Positions 35,136-44,465 are shown, numbered from the stretch's first letter. The stretch is DNA of 64,000 nucleotides from Limibacter armeniacum (GCF_036880985.1 NZ_JBAJNO010000009.1:2516501-2580500); one strand, 5' to 3'. Notes: a model not told the origin generated them from the letters alone. Numbers and translations: made by a program.

Positions 35136-37844
35136 TCAAAAACTGATTTTCATGGATACACCCGGTAATATTCCCAATTGCTGAACATCTGTCAGTACAA
35201 ATGTTCGCCCTGTTTGCTCTGTAATTTCCTGTGGAACGCTCACCAATTTCTTGTACTTGATATTTTTCCTGTTATAAAGATTAAAGCATGATGCTCCCAG
35301 CTCCAACTCCAGTTTATCCTTTATATGCGTCCTATAAGTTACAGAAATGTCAAGTCGATGATATGCAGGCAAACGGTTATCATTATAGATATCAGCATAG
35401 TTAAAAAGTAACTCATCTCCATTTGGGTTTTCAATGGTTAAAGTATTATCAGGTAAAGTAAAAGGCTTACCTGAACCATAAGCCCAAGTAAGTGCAAACA
35501 CCCATCTTTTAAGGTTATAAATATTGACAGTTTTGAACTCATGCCGATGGTCATCCTGTCCTGGAAACCATTCTCCCTGATTCACTTTGTCAAACTTGTT
35601 CGTCACCTTTGCTAGTGTGTAGCTTATCCAACCCGTGTATTTGCCAACTTTTTTCTGAAGCAATACATCTAGTCCAATTACCCGCTCATCTCCGGGGAAA
35701 TAGAAGTCATCTTCTGAAATTACAACAGTAGGAGAGAAGTTCACAACTCTCGGAATATAACTGACAATCCCTTCTGACTTCTTGAAATAAACTTCTCCAT
35801 CCAATAACCAAGCGTCCTGCTCATAAGTAACACCTGCGATATAATGGGTCGCTGTAATATCTGGAACCTCGTTACCATTGGCTAGTACCCAAAAATCAGG
35901 ACTACCACTATATACCGTATGCCTTACAACCCTAGAAACAAACTGACTGTACTGTCCCCATGCTGCTTTCACCCTCAAAGAAGGATTAAAGGAATAAGAA
36001 GTTGATAACCTTGGTTCCAATATTTTGGACCTACTCAGGTCAAAATAGTTGTACCTAAGTCCTGCCGTAATACTCCAATCTGGTATTGGGTTGTATATAT
36101 CCTGTACGTAAACACCTACCTGTGTTCCTTCCTCATCAAACTCATCCAGTGTTGTCGAGACCAAATCAAATGTCAATCGGGCATCATTGTAAGTTGCCTG
36201 CACACCATACGAAAGTCTATGTTTTGAGTTTAAAGCATAATCATGGTCCCACTTTACTGATGCATCCTGTACTTTATTATTTTGTACCTGAAAGAAATTG
36301 AAAATTACTCCTTCTTCACCTGTTGCATCTGATTTCAATGTAAAAAGGTGGCGGTCATCTAGCTTACTCCTGTACAGTGAATATGAGATTTTGAAGTCAG
36401 AAGCATAACGGTCACTCCACTGCCTCCCCCATCGAAAGCTACCTCCCTTTGTTCCCCAATTCTGTAATTGATCAAGGTTGTAAGTAACTAGAAACCCATC
36501 TTCTGAGTCTTGTTGCCTTTCATCAAATATCAGTTCATCCCGACCTCCATAATAGGATAATGAAAACACATCCTTATCCTTAGGTGTCCATGTCAACTTT
36601 GCATTTACATCATAAAAGAAAAACGTAGGTATAAAAGGTTCTCCACCAAAACCAACCCTATCAATAGATGCATTTGTTTCAACCGCAGCATCAAATAGTT
36701 TCTGGAATAATCTATTTCTTACTAGGTCCGTATAGGAGCGTCTACCTGCCAGCATCAACCGTAACCTATTTTTAACAAGCGGAACCTCTAAATATCCGGA
36801 TGCACTTAACAAGTTAACTCCCATCGTACCACCCATCTTGGAACTGCTACCTTCTTTTCCTGTTATATTTACTACTCCTGAAACCCTTCCTCCATATTCG
36901 GCACCAAAACCTCCTTTGTTTACCTGAATATTCTTGATGGCATCAGCATTAAATGCACTGAAGGTTCCAAAAAAATGGTCCAAGTGATAGATTGATATAC
37001 CATCAAAAAGCATCAGGTTTTTATCATTTCCACTTCCCCGTATGACTAATCCTCCCGATGTTTCGTTGGTACTTCCTATTCCAGGCATCAGCTGTAAAGA
37101 CCTAAAAACATCTACCTGTCCCAATGATGGCAATACCTTAAATGTAGAGGGGTCTACTGAGTAACTACCTGCATCAGATGATGCATCCAGCAACTGTGGT
37201 ATATTATCGTCCCAAACAACTACCTCCTGAAGCTCTTTAGCGCCTCTTTCCATGCGTAAGTCTAACCTTTGCTTACTTACATAAGATGATAGCTTATATT
37301 CCATTGGCTGATAACCAATATACTGACAGACTATCGTGGATGTATCGGTAGGTACTTCCAATAAAGTAAAAAAACCAAACTGGTTGGTTACTGTACCCTT
37401 GCGGGTATCTTTTACATAAATGGTTGCATATGGTAATGGCTCTCCCGATTGGGCATCTTTCAGGGTCCCTGTGATATTTATATCATAAGACACTTCACTC
37501 AGTTCTTCGATCTCATCTTTTGGTCTAATTAGAATTTGAACATCATCAAGCAGCATAAAACCTAAATCTGTGTCTGAAAGAATGGTATTCATTGCCTCAA
37601 CCACGGAGGCCTCATCTAGTGTTACACTTATCTTGATATCTTTTAGCAGATCTCCATCAAAAGCAAACTGCAAATTGTACTTCGATTGAAAGTCCTCCAA
37701 GATGTCCATTAATAATACATCCTGATAGCTCTCTGAAATCTTTAAGGTATCCTGCACCTGTGCTTCAACATTACCAGCATATGAGCAGAACAACCCGAGC
37801 ATCAATAAAAAGATCAGTTTTAGCTTTAAGTCACGAATCATCAT
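35136..37844 (-). CDS. TonB-dependent receptor with STN and carboxypeptidase-regulatory-like domains
   Basis: A 902-residue outer-membrane transporter. Signal peptide to about 28 (NVEAQ), an STN domain at about 33-110 (YQDVLLMDILEDFQSKYNLQFAF), a CarboxypepD_reg-like domain at 125-205 (GEPLPYATIYVKDTRKGTVTNQFGFFTL), a plug from 225 (QVDVFRSLQLMPGI, FGAEYGGRVSGVVNI) and a 22-strand-type barrel ending in FSF-like MKISF. STN domains contact a FecR-type anti-sigma in the periplasm, and a FecR gene is encoded immediately upstream on the same strand. So this is a signalling receptor. Substrate not inferable from sequence. Confidence 0.9.
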   Translation of the reverse strand: MMIRDLKLKLIFLLMLGLFCSYAGNVEAQVQDTLKISESYQDVLLMDILEDFQSKYNLQFAFDGDLLKDIKISVTLDEASVVEAMNTILSDTDLGFMLLDDVQILIRPKDEIEELSEVSYDINITGTLKDAQSGEPLPYATIYVKDTRKGTVTNQFGFFTLLEVPTDTSTIVCQYIGYQPMEYKLSSYVSKQRLDLRMERGAKELQEVVVWDDNIPQLLDASSDAGSYSVDPSTFKVLPSLGQVDVFRSLQLMPGIGSTNETSGGLVIRGSGNDKNLMLFDGISIYHLDHFFGTFSAFNADAIKNIQVNKGGFGAEYGGRVSGVVNITGKEGSSSKMGGTMGVNLLSASGYLEVPLVKNRLRLMLAGRRSYTDLVRNRLFQKLFDAAVETNASIDRVGFGGEPFIPTFFFYDVNAKLTWTPKDKDVFSLSYYGGRDELIFDERQQDSEDGFLVTYNLDQLQNWGTKGGSFRWGRQWSDRYASDFKISYSLYRSKLDDRHLFTLKSDATGEEGVIFNFFQVQNNKVQDASVKWDHDYALNSKHRLSYGVQATYNDARLTFDLVSTTLDEFDEEGTQVGVYVQDIYNPIPDWSITAGLRYNYFDLSRSKILEPRLSTSYSFNPSLRVKAAWGQYSQFVSRVVRHTVYSGSPDFWVLANGNEVPDITATHYIAGVTYEQDAWLLDGEVYFKKSEGIVSYIPRVVNFSPTVVISEDDFYFPGDERVIGLDVLLQKKVGKYTGWISYTLAKVTNKFDKVNQGEWFPGQDDHRHEFKTVNIYNLKRWVFALTWAYGSGKPFTLPDNTLTIENPNGDELLFNYADIYNDNRLPAYHRLDISVTYRTHIKDKLELELGASCFNLYNRKNIKYKKLVSVPQEITEQTGRTFVLTDVQQLGILPGVSMKISF

Positions 37845-37923
37845 ATTCCCTTATTGTGGATCACCCTATTATCAATCCAAACAGCAAGTTACATCTTTCA
37901 ATAAATCAATTCATAGAAACGAG

Positions 37924-37955
37924 AAAAACCTTTGGATTTACTCCAAAGGTTTTTC
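37924..37955 (-). terminator. Terminator between fecR-like gene and the receptor gene
   Basis: AAAAACCTTTGGA pairs with TCCAAAGGTTTTT, 33 bases after the FecR stop codon on the minus strand. It may attenuate readthrough into the receptor rather than stop it fully. Confidence 0.75.
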
Positions 37956-37988
37956 ATTCTTCTGCAAGCTGATATGAAAGTGAATATG

Positions 37989-39017
37989 CTAATGAGTAAT
38001 ACTGACTACTCTTTTATTTCTGTCGACTTTATATTTGAGTCCCATTGGCACACATACCAACTTCAATGATTTTTCTAGATTATCATTGGCAAAGAAGCCT
38101 GTGTACTTTCTTTTTCCTTCTTCTTGCGGACAATCAACTTTAACGTCATACTGTCTCTCAAGTGTACCAAACACATTCTGTAAATGTTCTTGGTCAAAAT
38201 AAAACGTACCTGTTTGCCAACCCAACACTTTTTCAGCATCATTGTCATAAGGTTCACAAAGCAAGCCATTTTCTAGCAGCTTAGTAGACTTACCTTTACT
38301 AAGTACCTGCTGCTCTCCAACACCATCCCCTACTTTTACGGCTACTTTCCCTTCAATACAATCTACTTTGAATTGACCAATTCTTGACAAAACGGAAAAT
38401 TGCGTACCCAATACTGTTGTTGTACCATTCTCCGTTTCTACATCAAATCGACTTCCTTTTTCCACATCAAAATAGGCTTGTCCGTCTAAGGTGACAATAC
38501 GGCTATCATCCCAACTGCTTTCATCATAGGAGAGCGTTGTTCCTGCATTAAGCTGAACTTCCGAGCCATCAGGCAATACAACAGAGAGCTGTTCTCCATT
38601 ACCTGACTCAACTTTTGTCCCCTGATTTGCTAAAACGGTCCAAAAAGCTGCGGCAAGTAAGACAACTGCTGCTGCTACAGATGAAAAGTACGCACGCTGC
38701 GTCCACACTACGACACGAGGTCGTGATTTCTTACCATTTTCAAAAAGCTCTTCGTTTGGCTTCTGAACAGTTAAATTATTGCCTTTGACTGTTTGGTTAT
38801 AATCAGATAGGTCCAATTTTTCGCTAATTTTTAACCATGCCACATCCTTGTTTTGGTTTTCCGGTACATTCAACTGAGCAATCCGCTCAACAGAACGCTC
38901 CAATTCGTGAAAAGACTCACCCTCTGTCTCTATGATTTCTTGGAGCTCATTCTTTTCACTTTCGGAAATAGTACCTTCTAACCACCTTCGTATTAAGTCA
39001 TCAAGGTCGTGTGACAT
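37989..39017 (-). CDS. FecR family anti-sigma factor
   Basis: A 342-residue inner-membrane protein. The cytoplasmic N-terminus (1-108) has LIRRWLEGTISESEKNELQ and the VPENQNKDVAWLKISEKL helix that binds the sigma factor. One transmembrane helix spans 111-130. The periplasmic FecR domain is at 140-235 (GSEVQLNAGTTLSYDESSW, VTLDGQAYFDVE, TTVLGTQFSVLS). A C-terminal DUF4974 segment (YFDQEHLQNVFGTLERQYD) covers 265-340. It should hold the adjacent ECF sigma until the STN domain of the receptor signals ligand binding. Confidence 0.92.
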   Translation of the reverse strand: MSHDLDDLIRRWLEGTISESEKNELQEIIETEGESFHELERSVERIAQLNVPENQNKDVAWLKISEKLDLSDYNQTVKGNNLTVQKPNEELFENGKKSRPRVVVWTQRAYFSSVAAAVVLLAAAFWTVLANQGTKVESGNGEQLSVVLPDGSEVQLNAGTTLSYDESSWDDSRIVTLDGQAYFDVEKGSRFDVETENGTTTVLGTQFSVLSRIGQFKVDCIEGKVAVKVGDGVGEQQVLSKGKSTKLLENGLLCEPYDNDAEKVLGWQTGTFYFDQEHLQNVFGTLERQYDVKVDCPQEEGKRKYTGFFANDNLEKSLKLVCVPMGLKYKVDRNKRVVSITH

Positions 39018-39048
39018 CGCAACATTGATTTATTAGGTACAGTTATAA

Positions 39049-39564
39049 TTATATCTTATAGTCGATTCTTTCTCTAAGTAACTCCAAGGCCTTTCGCATT
39101 CGCTTCTCTACTGCCTTTACACTAATTTCAAGCCTTTCAGCTACTTCATTATAGGTCAAGCCTTCGATACGATTCATCAGAAAAACTTCACGACTCTTCT
39201 CTGGAATATCTCCAATCGCTTTCTTCAATCGTTGGTCAAACTCTTGCATCTCCATTTCAAAATCAGGACCATTTGACGAATCATTTCCTTGGTAGTTTGA
39301 CACAAAGTTAAACACGACAGAGCCATGCTTCAAATGATTAATTGCCAAGTTTCCTGTGATGGTATACAGGAGTGTCTTTACAGTCTCCTGCTTGATGTCT
39401 TCACGTTTCTCCCAAACTTTTATGAAAGCTTCCTGTGTCAGATCCTCCGCTACATCTATATCTCCCACCTTATAATAGGCGAAGTTACGAATGCTTTCAT
39501 AATACTGGTCAAAAAGCTGCTTGAAGTTATCCAGCTCCAGTCCAGTAGTACGCTCTTTTGTCAT
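39049..39564 (-). CDS. ECF-type RNA polymerase sigma factor (FecI-like)
   Basis: A 171-residue sigma factor from ATG 39564; the frame also has an upstream TTG at 39579. Region 2 is visible as FDQYYESIRNFAYYKVGDIDVAEDLTQEAFIKVW and region 4 as LKKAIGDIPEKSREVFLMNRIEGLTYNEVAERLEISVKAVEKRMRKALELLRE. It directs transcription of the linked receptor genes in response to FecR, encoded 31 bases downstream on the same strand. No autoregulatory promoter could be picked out with confidence. Confidence 0.92.
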   Translation of the reverse strand: MTKERTTGLELDNFKQLFDQYYESIRNFAYYKVGDIDVAEDLTQEAFIKVWEKREDIKQETVKTLLYTITGNLAINHLKHGSVVFNFVSNYQGNDSSNGPDFEMEMQEFDQRLKKAIGDIPEKSREVFLMNRIEGLTYNEVAERLEISVKAVEKRMRKALELLRERIDYKI

Positions 39565-40105
39565 TTCAATATCAGCCAATGTAGTTCAGTATTTTAGGTA
39601 AATAACTCCGGATACAAATTACGTTCCGGCCACTCATCACTAAAAAACCAAACCCTATTTTGACTTGATCAGTTCACCAGCCCTACATGTATCCCTTCTT
39701 CTATTACAGATCAGAATTTGGCAGTTTCGGATAATTTCATTCGATTATATGCTGCCAAACCACTAAGTACAAAGAACTTCTGTTAATATTAATTCCTTCA
39801 AATATTATATATAATTCGTACACTTCCACTTTCGTTTAGAAAGATTCACAACTTAATGGCAATAATTCTAGTGGTACTACTTTTTAACAGATTCTTAATA
39901 GAAATGTGGAAATTAATAAAATATAAGAAAAGTTACATTTACTCGTTATTTCATAGTTAATGCAGCATCGTGGTAGGGTAAAGGCAAGTCTGAACTGTAT
40001 TAATGCTAAATAAGCACCATCATTCACTTTTAGTTCAGTGTTAAATTTTAACATACCAATTCTTTGAGTTGGTTGTGTTTACCTAAATAAAAAGAATAGT
40101 TAAGC
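39565..40105. other. Long spacer between divergent sigma-factor and FecR-like genes
   Basis: About 540 AT-rich bases. It must hold the promoters of both units; ATTCTTTG near 40061-40068 is one mismatch from TAnnTTTG and precedes the plus-strand gene. I found no RNA gene or inverted repeat of note. Confidence 0.45.
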
Positions 40106-40510
40106 ATGGAGAATAACCACATTAGCGACAAAACAATACAAAGGCTGATGGAAGACCAATTATCTAACGAGGAGATGGACCAACTAAGCAAGTCTGAGGA
40201 AGGTCAGCAACTCGTAGACATTTCACAAGCGGCGGGTCAATGGAAAGTTCCTGTAGGTAAAGATCAAGGTGAAGCATGGAATAAACTGTCTCAGCAAATA
40301 TCTTCCTCCTCAGCGAAGAAAAGTAGCTTCGGTCGCCGTTATATTTTTTTAGCAGCAGGTGCTGTCATTTTATTGGCCACTGCACTTATTTTTTGCCTTT
40401 ACATGTATATGACTTCTAAATCAGGTGATGGGTTGACGGCATTCAATAATCTAATGCCTGTTCTCAACAATGTGATTGAGACTGTTTCTGATAAGGTATC
40501 AGTCTCATAG
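40106..40510 (+). CDS. Small single-pass membrane protein with FecR-like cytoplasmic region
   Basis: A 134-residue protein: cytoplasmic N-terminal 78 residues, one transmembrane helix (79-102, YIFLAAGAVILLATALIFCLYMYM) and a short outer tail of about 30 residues. The segment VPVGKDQGEAWNKL (48-61) lines up with VPENQNKDVAWLKI in the FecR-family protein encoded 1 kb away, the part before the membrane helix in that family. It lacks the periplasmic FecR domain. It may be a truncated or minimal anti-sigma factor. No sigma gene is next to it on its own strand; the FecI-like gene diverges from it. Confidence 0.55.
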   Translation: MENNHISDKTIQRLMEDQLSNEEMDQLSKSEEGQQLVDISQAAGQWKVPVGKDQGEAWNKLSQQISSSSAKKSSFGRRYIFLAAGAVILLATALIFCLYMYMTSKSGDGLTAFNNLMPVLNNVIETVSDKVSVS

Positions 40511-40768
40511 CTTTTCTCTCCACTTTAGTCAGTTTCTTTATATAGTCCTGTATCTACTTATAGTACTATACTAGTCTTCGTTATGGCAAACTCCTCTTTT
40601 CCTATATTTTACGGCTATATTACCATTACTTCTTCCGAATTTTAAATAAATGTGTTTTATTTATTTTTTCGTTGGGAGATAGGCAAAACATGCACGGTGA
40701 CAATTATTGCCTTTTTTACACTACCTGACTGATAATCAGTTACTTTAAATAAACATTTTACATAAAAG

Positions 40769-41341
40769 ATGCTTAATCTTGTATTGTTTGGCCCTCCGGG
40801 TGCAGGAAAAGGCACGCAAAGTGCTAAAATCAAGGAAAAATACAACCTCGTACACCTTTCAACTGGTGACTTGCTTAGGTCTGAAATTAAGGCAGGTACG
40901 GAGCTGGGCTTAAAGGCTAAGTCCCTGATGGATCAAGGTCAACTTGTTCCAGACGAAGTTGTAATTGGGATGATCGACTCCAAACTAAAAGAAAATAAAG
41001 CTGCTAACGGTTTTATCTTTGATGGTTTCCCTAGAACAGTGGAGCAGGCTAAAGCGTTGGATACGCTGACGGAGCAAAACAATACTTCTATCTCTGGCAT
41101 GGTGGCTCTTGAGGTAGATGAAGAAGAGCTGACTACTCGAATTCTTGAAAGAGGTAAGACTTCTAACCGTGCTGATGATCAGAACGAAGAGCTGATCAGA
41201 AACAGAGTTCAAGAGTATGAGAACAAGACAGCGCCAGTTGCTGATTACTACAAAGCGCAAGACAAATTCAAGTCTGTATATGGAGTTGGCAGCATTGAAG
41301 AAATCTTCGACAAACTGTGTTCTGCAATTGACTCATTATAA
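40769..41341 (+). CDS. adk: Adenylate kinase (short-LID form)
   Basis: A 190-residue enzyme that interconverts ATP + AMP and two ADP. It shows GPPGAGKGTQ (P-loop), HLSTGDLLRSEI, DGFPRTVEQA and the LID entry RILERGKTSNRADD. There the usual insertion with zinc cysteines is absent, which is the short-LID type. Two catalytic Arg are visible (in RTVEQA and NRADD). Its own unit; a hairpin lies 120 bases downstream. Confidence 0.95.
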   Translation: MLNLVLFGPPGAGKGTQSAKIKEKYNLVHLSTGDLLRSEIKAGTELGLKAKSLMDQGQLVPDEVVIGMIDSKLKENKAANGFIFDGFPRTVEQAKALDTLTEQNNTSISGMVALEVDEEELTTRILERGKTSNRADDQNEELIRNRVQEYENKTAPVADYYKAQDKFKSVYGVGSIEEIFDKLCSAIDSL

Positions 41342-41447
41342 GTCATCATGGGTTAACTGATAATCAACATTTTGAATTGGTTAGAAGACAACTTGCAGAT
41401 CAATAAGCATTAACGAAAAAGATTCATTTCTTCGAATGAATTTTTCA

Positions 41448-41455
41448 TATCTTTG
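41448..41455 (+). promoter_or_regulatory. -7 box directly before a hairpin
   Basis: TATCTTTG fits TAnnTTTG. A start about seven bases downstream would place the first transcribed bases at the hairpin 41462-41498, before obg. Confidence 0.45.
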
Positions 41456-41461
41456 CAAACT

Positions 41462-41498
41462 AAAAGAGGTATTGACTCAATCAATACCTCTTTTTTTC
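41462..41498 (+). terminator. Strong hairpin with T run between adk and obg
   Basis: AAAGAGGTATTGA, loop CTCA, TCAATACCTCTTT then T. It is either the adk terminator or, because a promoter box abuts it, an early attenuator or tiny RNA for the obg leader. Confidence 0.75.
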
Positions 41499-41602
41499 TG
41501 AAAATAATTTACAACTTCAGCAGGCTGAATTCTCCTAAGCTTAATATATAAAGGCATTGATGCCTTTGAATAGGTTGGCCGCTGATAACTGGTCACTTGA
41601 CA

Positions 41603-42607
41603 ATGGCTTCATCCAACTTTATAGATTACGTAAAAATATTTTGCCGCTCCGGTAAAGGTGGTGCAGGTTCTGTACACTTCCGTCGAGAGAAATTTGTACC
41701 CAAAGGCGGCCCTGATGGTGGTGACGGTGGTAGAGGTGGTCACATTATTTTGAGAGGTGACAGCAACTACTGGACATTGCTTCACCTCAAGTATACCAAA
41801 CACATTCATGCTCCTAATGGTAAACCCGGAGGTGGTCATGGAAGTACAGGTGCTGAAGGTGAGGATATAATTATGCCTGTACCTTTGGGAACTGTTGCCA
41901 AGGATGCTGAAACAGGTAAGGTATTGTTTGAAATCACTGAGCATGGTGAAGAGAAGCCCCTGATGAAAGGAGGTAGAGGTGGTTTGGGTAATACCAACTT
42001 CAAGACTGCTACCAATCAGGCTCCACACTATGCACAACCAGGTGAGCCAAGTGAAGAAGCTTGGATTATCTTGGAATTGAAAGTATTGGCTGATGTAGGC
42101 TTGGTAGGTTTCCCTAACGCAGGTAAATCCACACTGCTTTCTGTTATTTCTGCAGCTAAACCAGAAATCGGAGATTATCCTTTTACTACCATGACGCCAA
42201 ACCTTGGTGTTGTTGCTTATCGTGACTCTAAGTCATTTGTTGTTGCAGATATCCCTGGTATCATTGAAGGTGCTGCGGAAGGTAAAGGATTAGGGACTCG
42301 TTTCCTGCGCCACATTGAGCGTAACTCTGTACTCCTATTTATGGTGCCAGCAGATGCCGATGATATTTCTAAAGAATACCAGATTTTGGTAAACGAAATC
42401 AAGAAATACAATCCGGAACTGCTCGACAAAAATAGAGTTCTAGCTATCACCAAGTCTGATATGATTGATGATGAACTAGAACAACTATTATTGGAAACTA
42501 TTCCAAAAAATGTTCCGTATGTCTTTATTTCATCGGTTGTTCAAAAAGGTCTAACAGAACTGAAAGACCTTTTATGGAAAGCAATCCATGATAGAACAGA
42601 TATCTAA
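41603..42607 (+). CDS. obg: Obg/CgtA GTPase
   Basis: A 334-residue essential GTPase bound to the 50S subunit, involved in ribosome maturation and stress response. The glycine-rich Obg fold fills residues 1-155 ([30 protein letters not shown], glycine triplet helices). The G domain follows with [28 protein letters not shown] and TKSD. The C-terminal OCT domain is absent, as in many short bacterial forms. ATG 41603 is used; an in-frame TTG sits six bases upstream. It ends near a bidirectional terminator. Confidence 0.96.
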   Translation: MASSNFIDYVKIFCRSGKGGAGSVHFRREKFVPKGGPDGGDGGRGGHIILRGDSNYWTLLHLKYTKHIHAPNGKPGGGHGSTGAEGEDIIMPVPLGTVAKDAETGKVLFEITEHGEEKPLMKGGRGGLGNTNFKTATNQAPHYAQPGEPSEEAWIILELKVLADVGLVGFPNAGKSTLLSVISAAKPEIGDYPFTTMTPNLGVVAYRDSKSFVVADIPGIIEGAAEGKGLGTRFLRHIERNSVLLFMVPADADDISKEYQILVNEIKKYNPELLDKNRVLAITKSDMIDDELEQLLLETIPKNVPYVFISSVVQKGLTELKDLLWKAIHDRTDI

Positions 42608-42618
42608 ATCAAATAATT

Positions 42619-42654
42619 AAAAGGCGCAAAGAATATTATTCTTCTGCGCCTTTT
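42619..42654. terminator. Bidirectional terminator between obg and the GT9-like gene
   Basis: AAAAGGCGCA (42619-42628) pairs with TGCGCCTTTT (42645-42654). It overlaps the last codons of the convergent GT9-like gene. Confidence 0.8.
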
Positions 42655-43625
42655 ACTTTCTCCATTTCTTCCAGTAAAGCCTGCTTCACAATATCAACCT
42701 CAACCTGTTTGATACAAGCACAAGCCTTTTTCTGTGTACAGGTATTGCAACCTATATTATCTATCACCAAAAGTTTTATATCCGGATTCAATGGCTGATA
42801 ATATGGCAACTCAGCAGGAGCCGTAACCATCAGCGTTGACTTTCCAAGCGTCGACGTCCAATGGGCAAGTAAGCTATTGAATGAAATCAGGGTATCTGCA
42901 TGAACAATTAGATCCATAGCTTCCTGAAGGCTTTCCATTCCTGTCATGTCTTTGACATTCGGCTGCCTGAACAATTCTGGAAGGTATTGTTTCAGTAGAT
43001 TTCCTTCCCATTCCGAACCAACCACTATAAAATTGAATTGATGTTTTGGTAAGCTCTCCACCAACTCAAGGTACTTTACCAAAGGCCATATTTTATCTTC
43101 TCCTTTTGCAAAAGGGTAGAGTACAACATTGTAAAGTGTCTTCTTAATAATACCCCGATATTTCATTCGTGATGAAACCGGTTCTTCCATACCTAACCAT
43201 TCAAGCTGAACCTTACATTCAAAATCCAACTCAAGTGCTTTGGCAACAAAAGCAAGACTACGCAAAGAGGTTGTCTCTGTTTTGTCTAAAACCAATCTTT
43301 TATTGTAATAAAGCCTGTCAGTGACAGAAGATTTCTCACAAATTCTTAATGGAACGGCTGCGTTTTTGGCAGCTTTTGCGATTTGCTTATCTTTATTGAG
43401 AAAAATTATTACATCGGGAACAATATCTTTCAGTTCCGCTAACACATTACGCACGGAAACAAACCCGTCCACCAGCTTTGAAGACGCAACCAAAAACCGG
43501 CTATGCTCATGTGCTATAAAATATATTTCACAACCCGGAACCTTTTCCTTAAGAAAACCCGCCACCGGTAGGTTCAAAAAAGTATCTCTTTCCGTTCCAG
43601 TACTATTGATTACTATCTTTTTCAT
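42636..43625 (-). CDS. Glycosyltransferase family 9-like protein with C-terminal Cys cluster
   Basis: A 329-residue protein from ATG 43625 (a GTG lies nine bases upstream). The GT-B fold of ADP-heptose:LPS heptosyltransferase type is suggested by KIVINSTGTERDTFLNLPVAGFL at the start, PDVIIFLNKDKQIAKAAK, NVVLYPFAKGEDKIWPL and HADTLISFNSLLAHWTSTLGK. These match GT9 in order, but the sequence is diverged. Near the end, CNTCTQKKACACI gives four or five closely spaced cysteines, which could bind zinc or another metal, unusual in GT9. Likely role: sugar transfer in LPS or other surface glycan; donor unknown. Confidence 0.75.
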   Translation of the reverse strand: MKKIVINSTGTERDTFLNLPVAGFLKEKVPGCEIYFIAHEHSRFLVASSKLVDGFVSVRNVLAELKDIVPDVIIFLNKDKQIAKAAKNAAVPLRICEKSSVTDRLYYNKRLVLDKTETTSLRSLAFVAKALELDFECKVQLEWLGMEEPVSSRMKYRGIIKKTLYNVVLYPFAKGEDKIWPLVKYLELVESLPKHQFNFIVVGSEWEGNLLKQYLPELFRQPNVKDMTGMESLQEAMDLIVHADTLISFNSLLAHWTSTLGKSTLMVTAPAELPYYQPLNPDIKLLVIDNIGCNTCTQKKACACIKQVEVDIVKQALLEEMEKVKGAEE

Positions 43626-43721
43626 GTATTTCACTGTAATGATGCTTCGGAGAGTGCAAAATTACTTTTAATTATTTTAAGGTGTTTTGTATATTATTCA
43701 ACTTACTAAAGGTTCCACCTT

Positions 43722-44318
43722 ATGGAGAAAGATCCTATAAAGCCAGCTTATACGGAGAATGAAAAGATGAGGATCTTTGAATCAGAATTCGTTCCTCATC
43801 TAGATTCGATGTACAATTTTGCTTACAAGCTCACGCTCGACGAAGAAGACGCTAAAGACCTCGTGCAGGACACCTACATGAAGGCCTTCCGATTTATTGC
43901 CTCTTTCGAACAAGGAACCAATGCCAAGGCATGGCTGTTCCGAATTCTTAAAAATAGCTTCATCAACGACTACCGCAAAAAGAGTAAGCAACCTTCCAAA
44001 ATCGACTATCAGGAAGTAGAAAGTATCTACAACTCTGACGATGTCGATATGGATATCACCACAGACCTTCGTGTGGAAACCATGCAGAACAGGATAGGGG
44101 ACGAGGTAACCAACGCCCTTAATTCTCTCGCTGTCGATTTCCGTATTGTCATTATACTTTGTGACCTTGAAGGCTTCACCTATGAGGAAATGTCCAAAAT
44201 ATTGGATATTCCGATTGGTACAGTTAGAAGCCGACTTCACCGCGCCCGTAACTTGCTGAAAGAGAAACTCGCCAAATATGCCAAGAAAATGGGCTACAAC
44301 GCTGAAGAAGATATGTAA
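43722..44318 (+). CDS. ECF-type sigma factor (orphan)
   Basis: A 198-residue sigma-70 family protein: region 2 DSMYNFAYKLTLDEEDAKDLVQDTYMKAFRFI, then FEQGTNAKAWLFRILKNSFINDYRKK, region 4 ALNSLAVDFRIVIILCDLEGFTYEEMSKILDIPIGTVRSRLHRARNLLKEKL. No FecR, zinc-anti-sigma or receptor is encoded beside it. It may be an envelope-stress or housekeeping ECF. In many Cytophagales this sigma gene lies next to guanylate kinase; here gmk starts 147 bases downstream with its own promoter-like box. Confidence 0.9.
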   Translation: MEKDPIKPAYTENEKMRIFESEFVPHLDSMYNFAYKLTLDEEDAKDLVQDTYMKAFRFIASFEQGTNAKAWLFRILKNSFINDYRKKSKQPSKIDYQEVESIYNSDDVDMDITTDLRVETMQNRIGDEVTNALNSLAVDFRIVIILCDLEGFTYEEMSKILDIPIGTVRSRLHRARNLLKEKLAKYAKKMGYNAEEDM

Positions 44319-44334
44319 AACTCCAAATTTGTTG

Positions 44335-44342
44335 TAAGTTTG
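44335..44342 (+). promoter_or_regulatory. Putative -7 box of gmk
   Basis: TAAGTTTG fits TAnnTTTG exactly, 123 bases before the gmk ATG at 44466, within the gap after the sigma gene. Confidence 0.45.
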
Positions 44343-44465
44343 CGTGCTCTTAACGGAGGCTGAATATTCAGAACCTCAAAAGAGAGCAACTGCACGTCAG
44401 GTGTATGTATGGCTTCTCTTCTTTAAAATCATATTCCATTTTCAAAAAAAGGCATCATACAAAAC

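Noticed and set aside
39565-40105. Possible RNA gene in the spacer between divergent genes
   Set aside because: No cloverleaf, conserved hairpin pair or terminator is present.
41597-41602. Upstream TTG start of obg
   Set aside because: The ATG two codons later gives the usual N-terminus.
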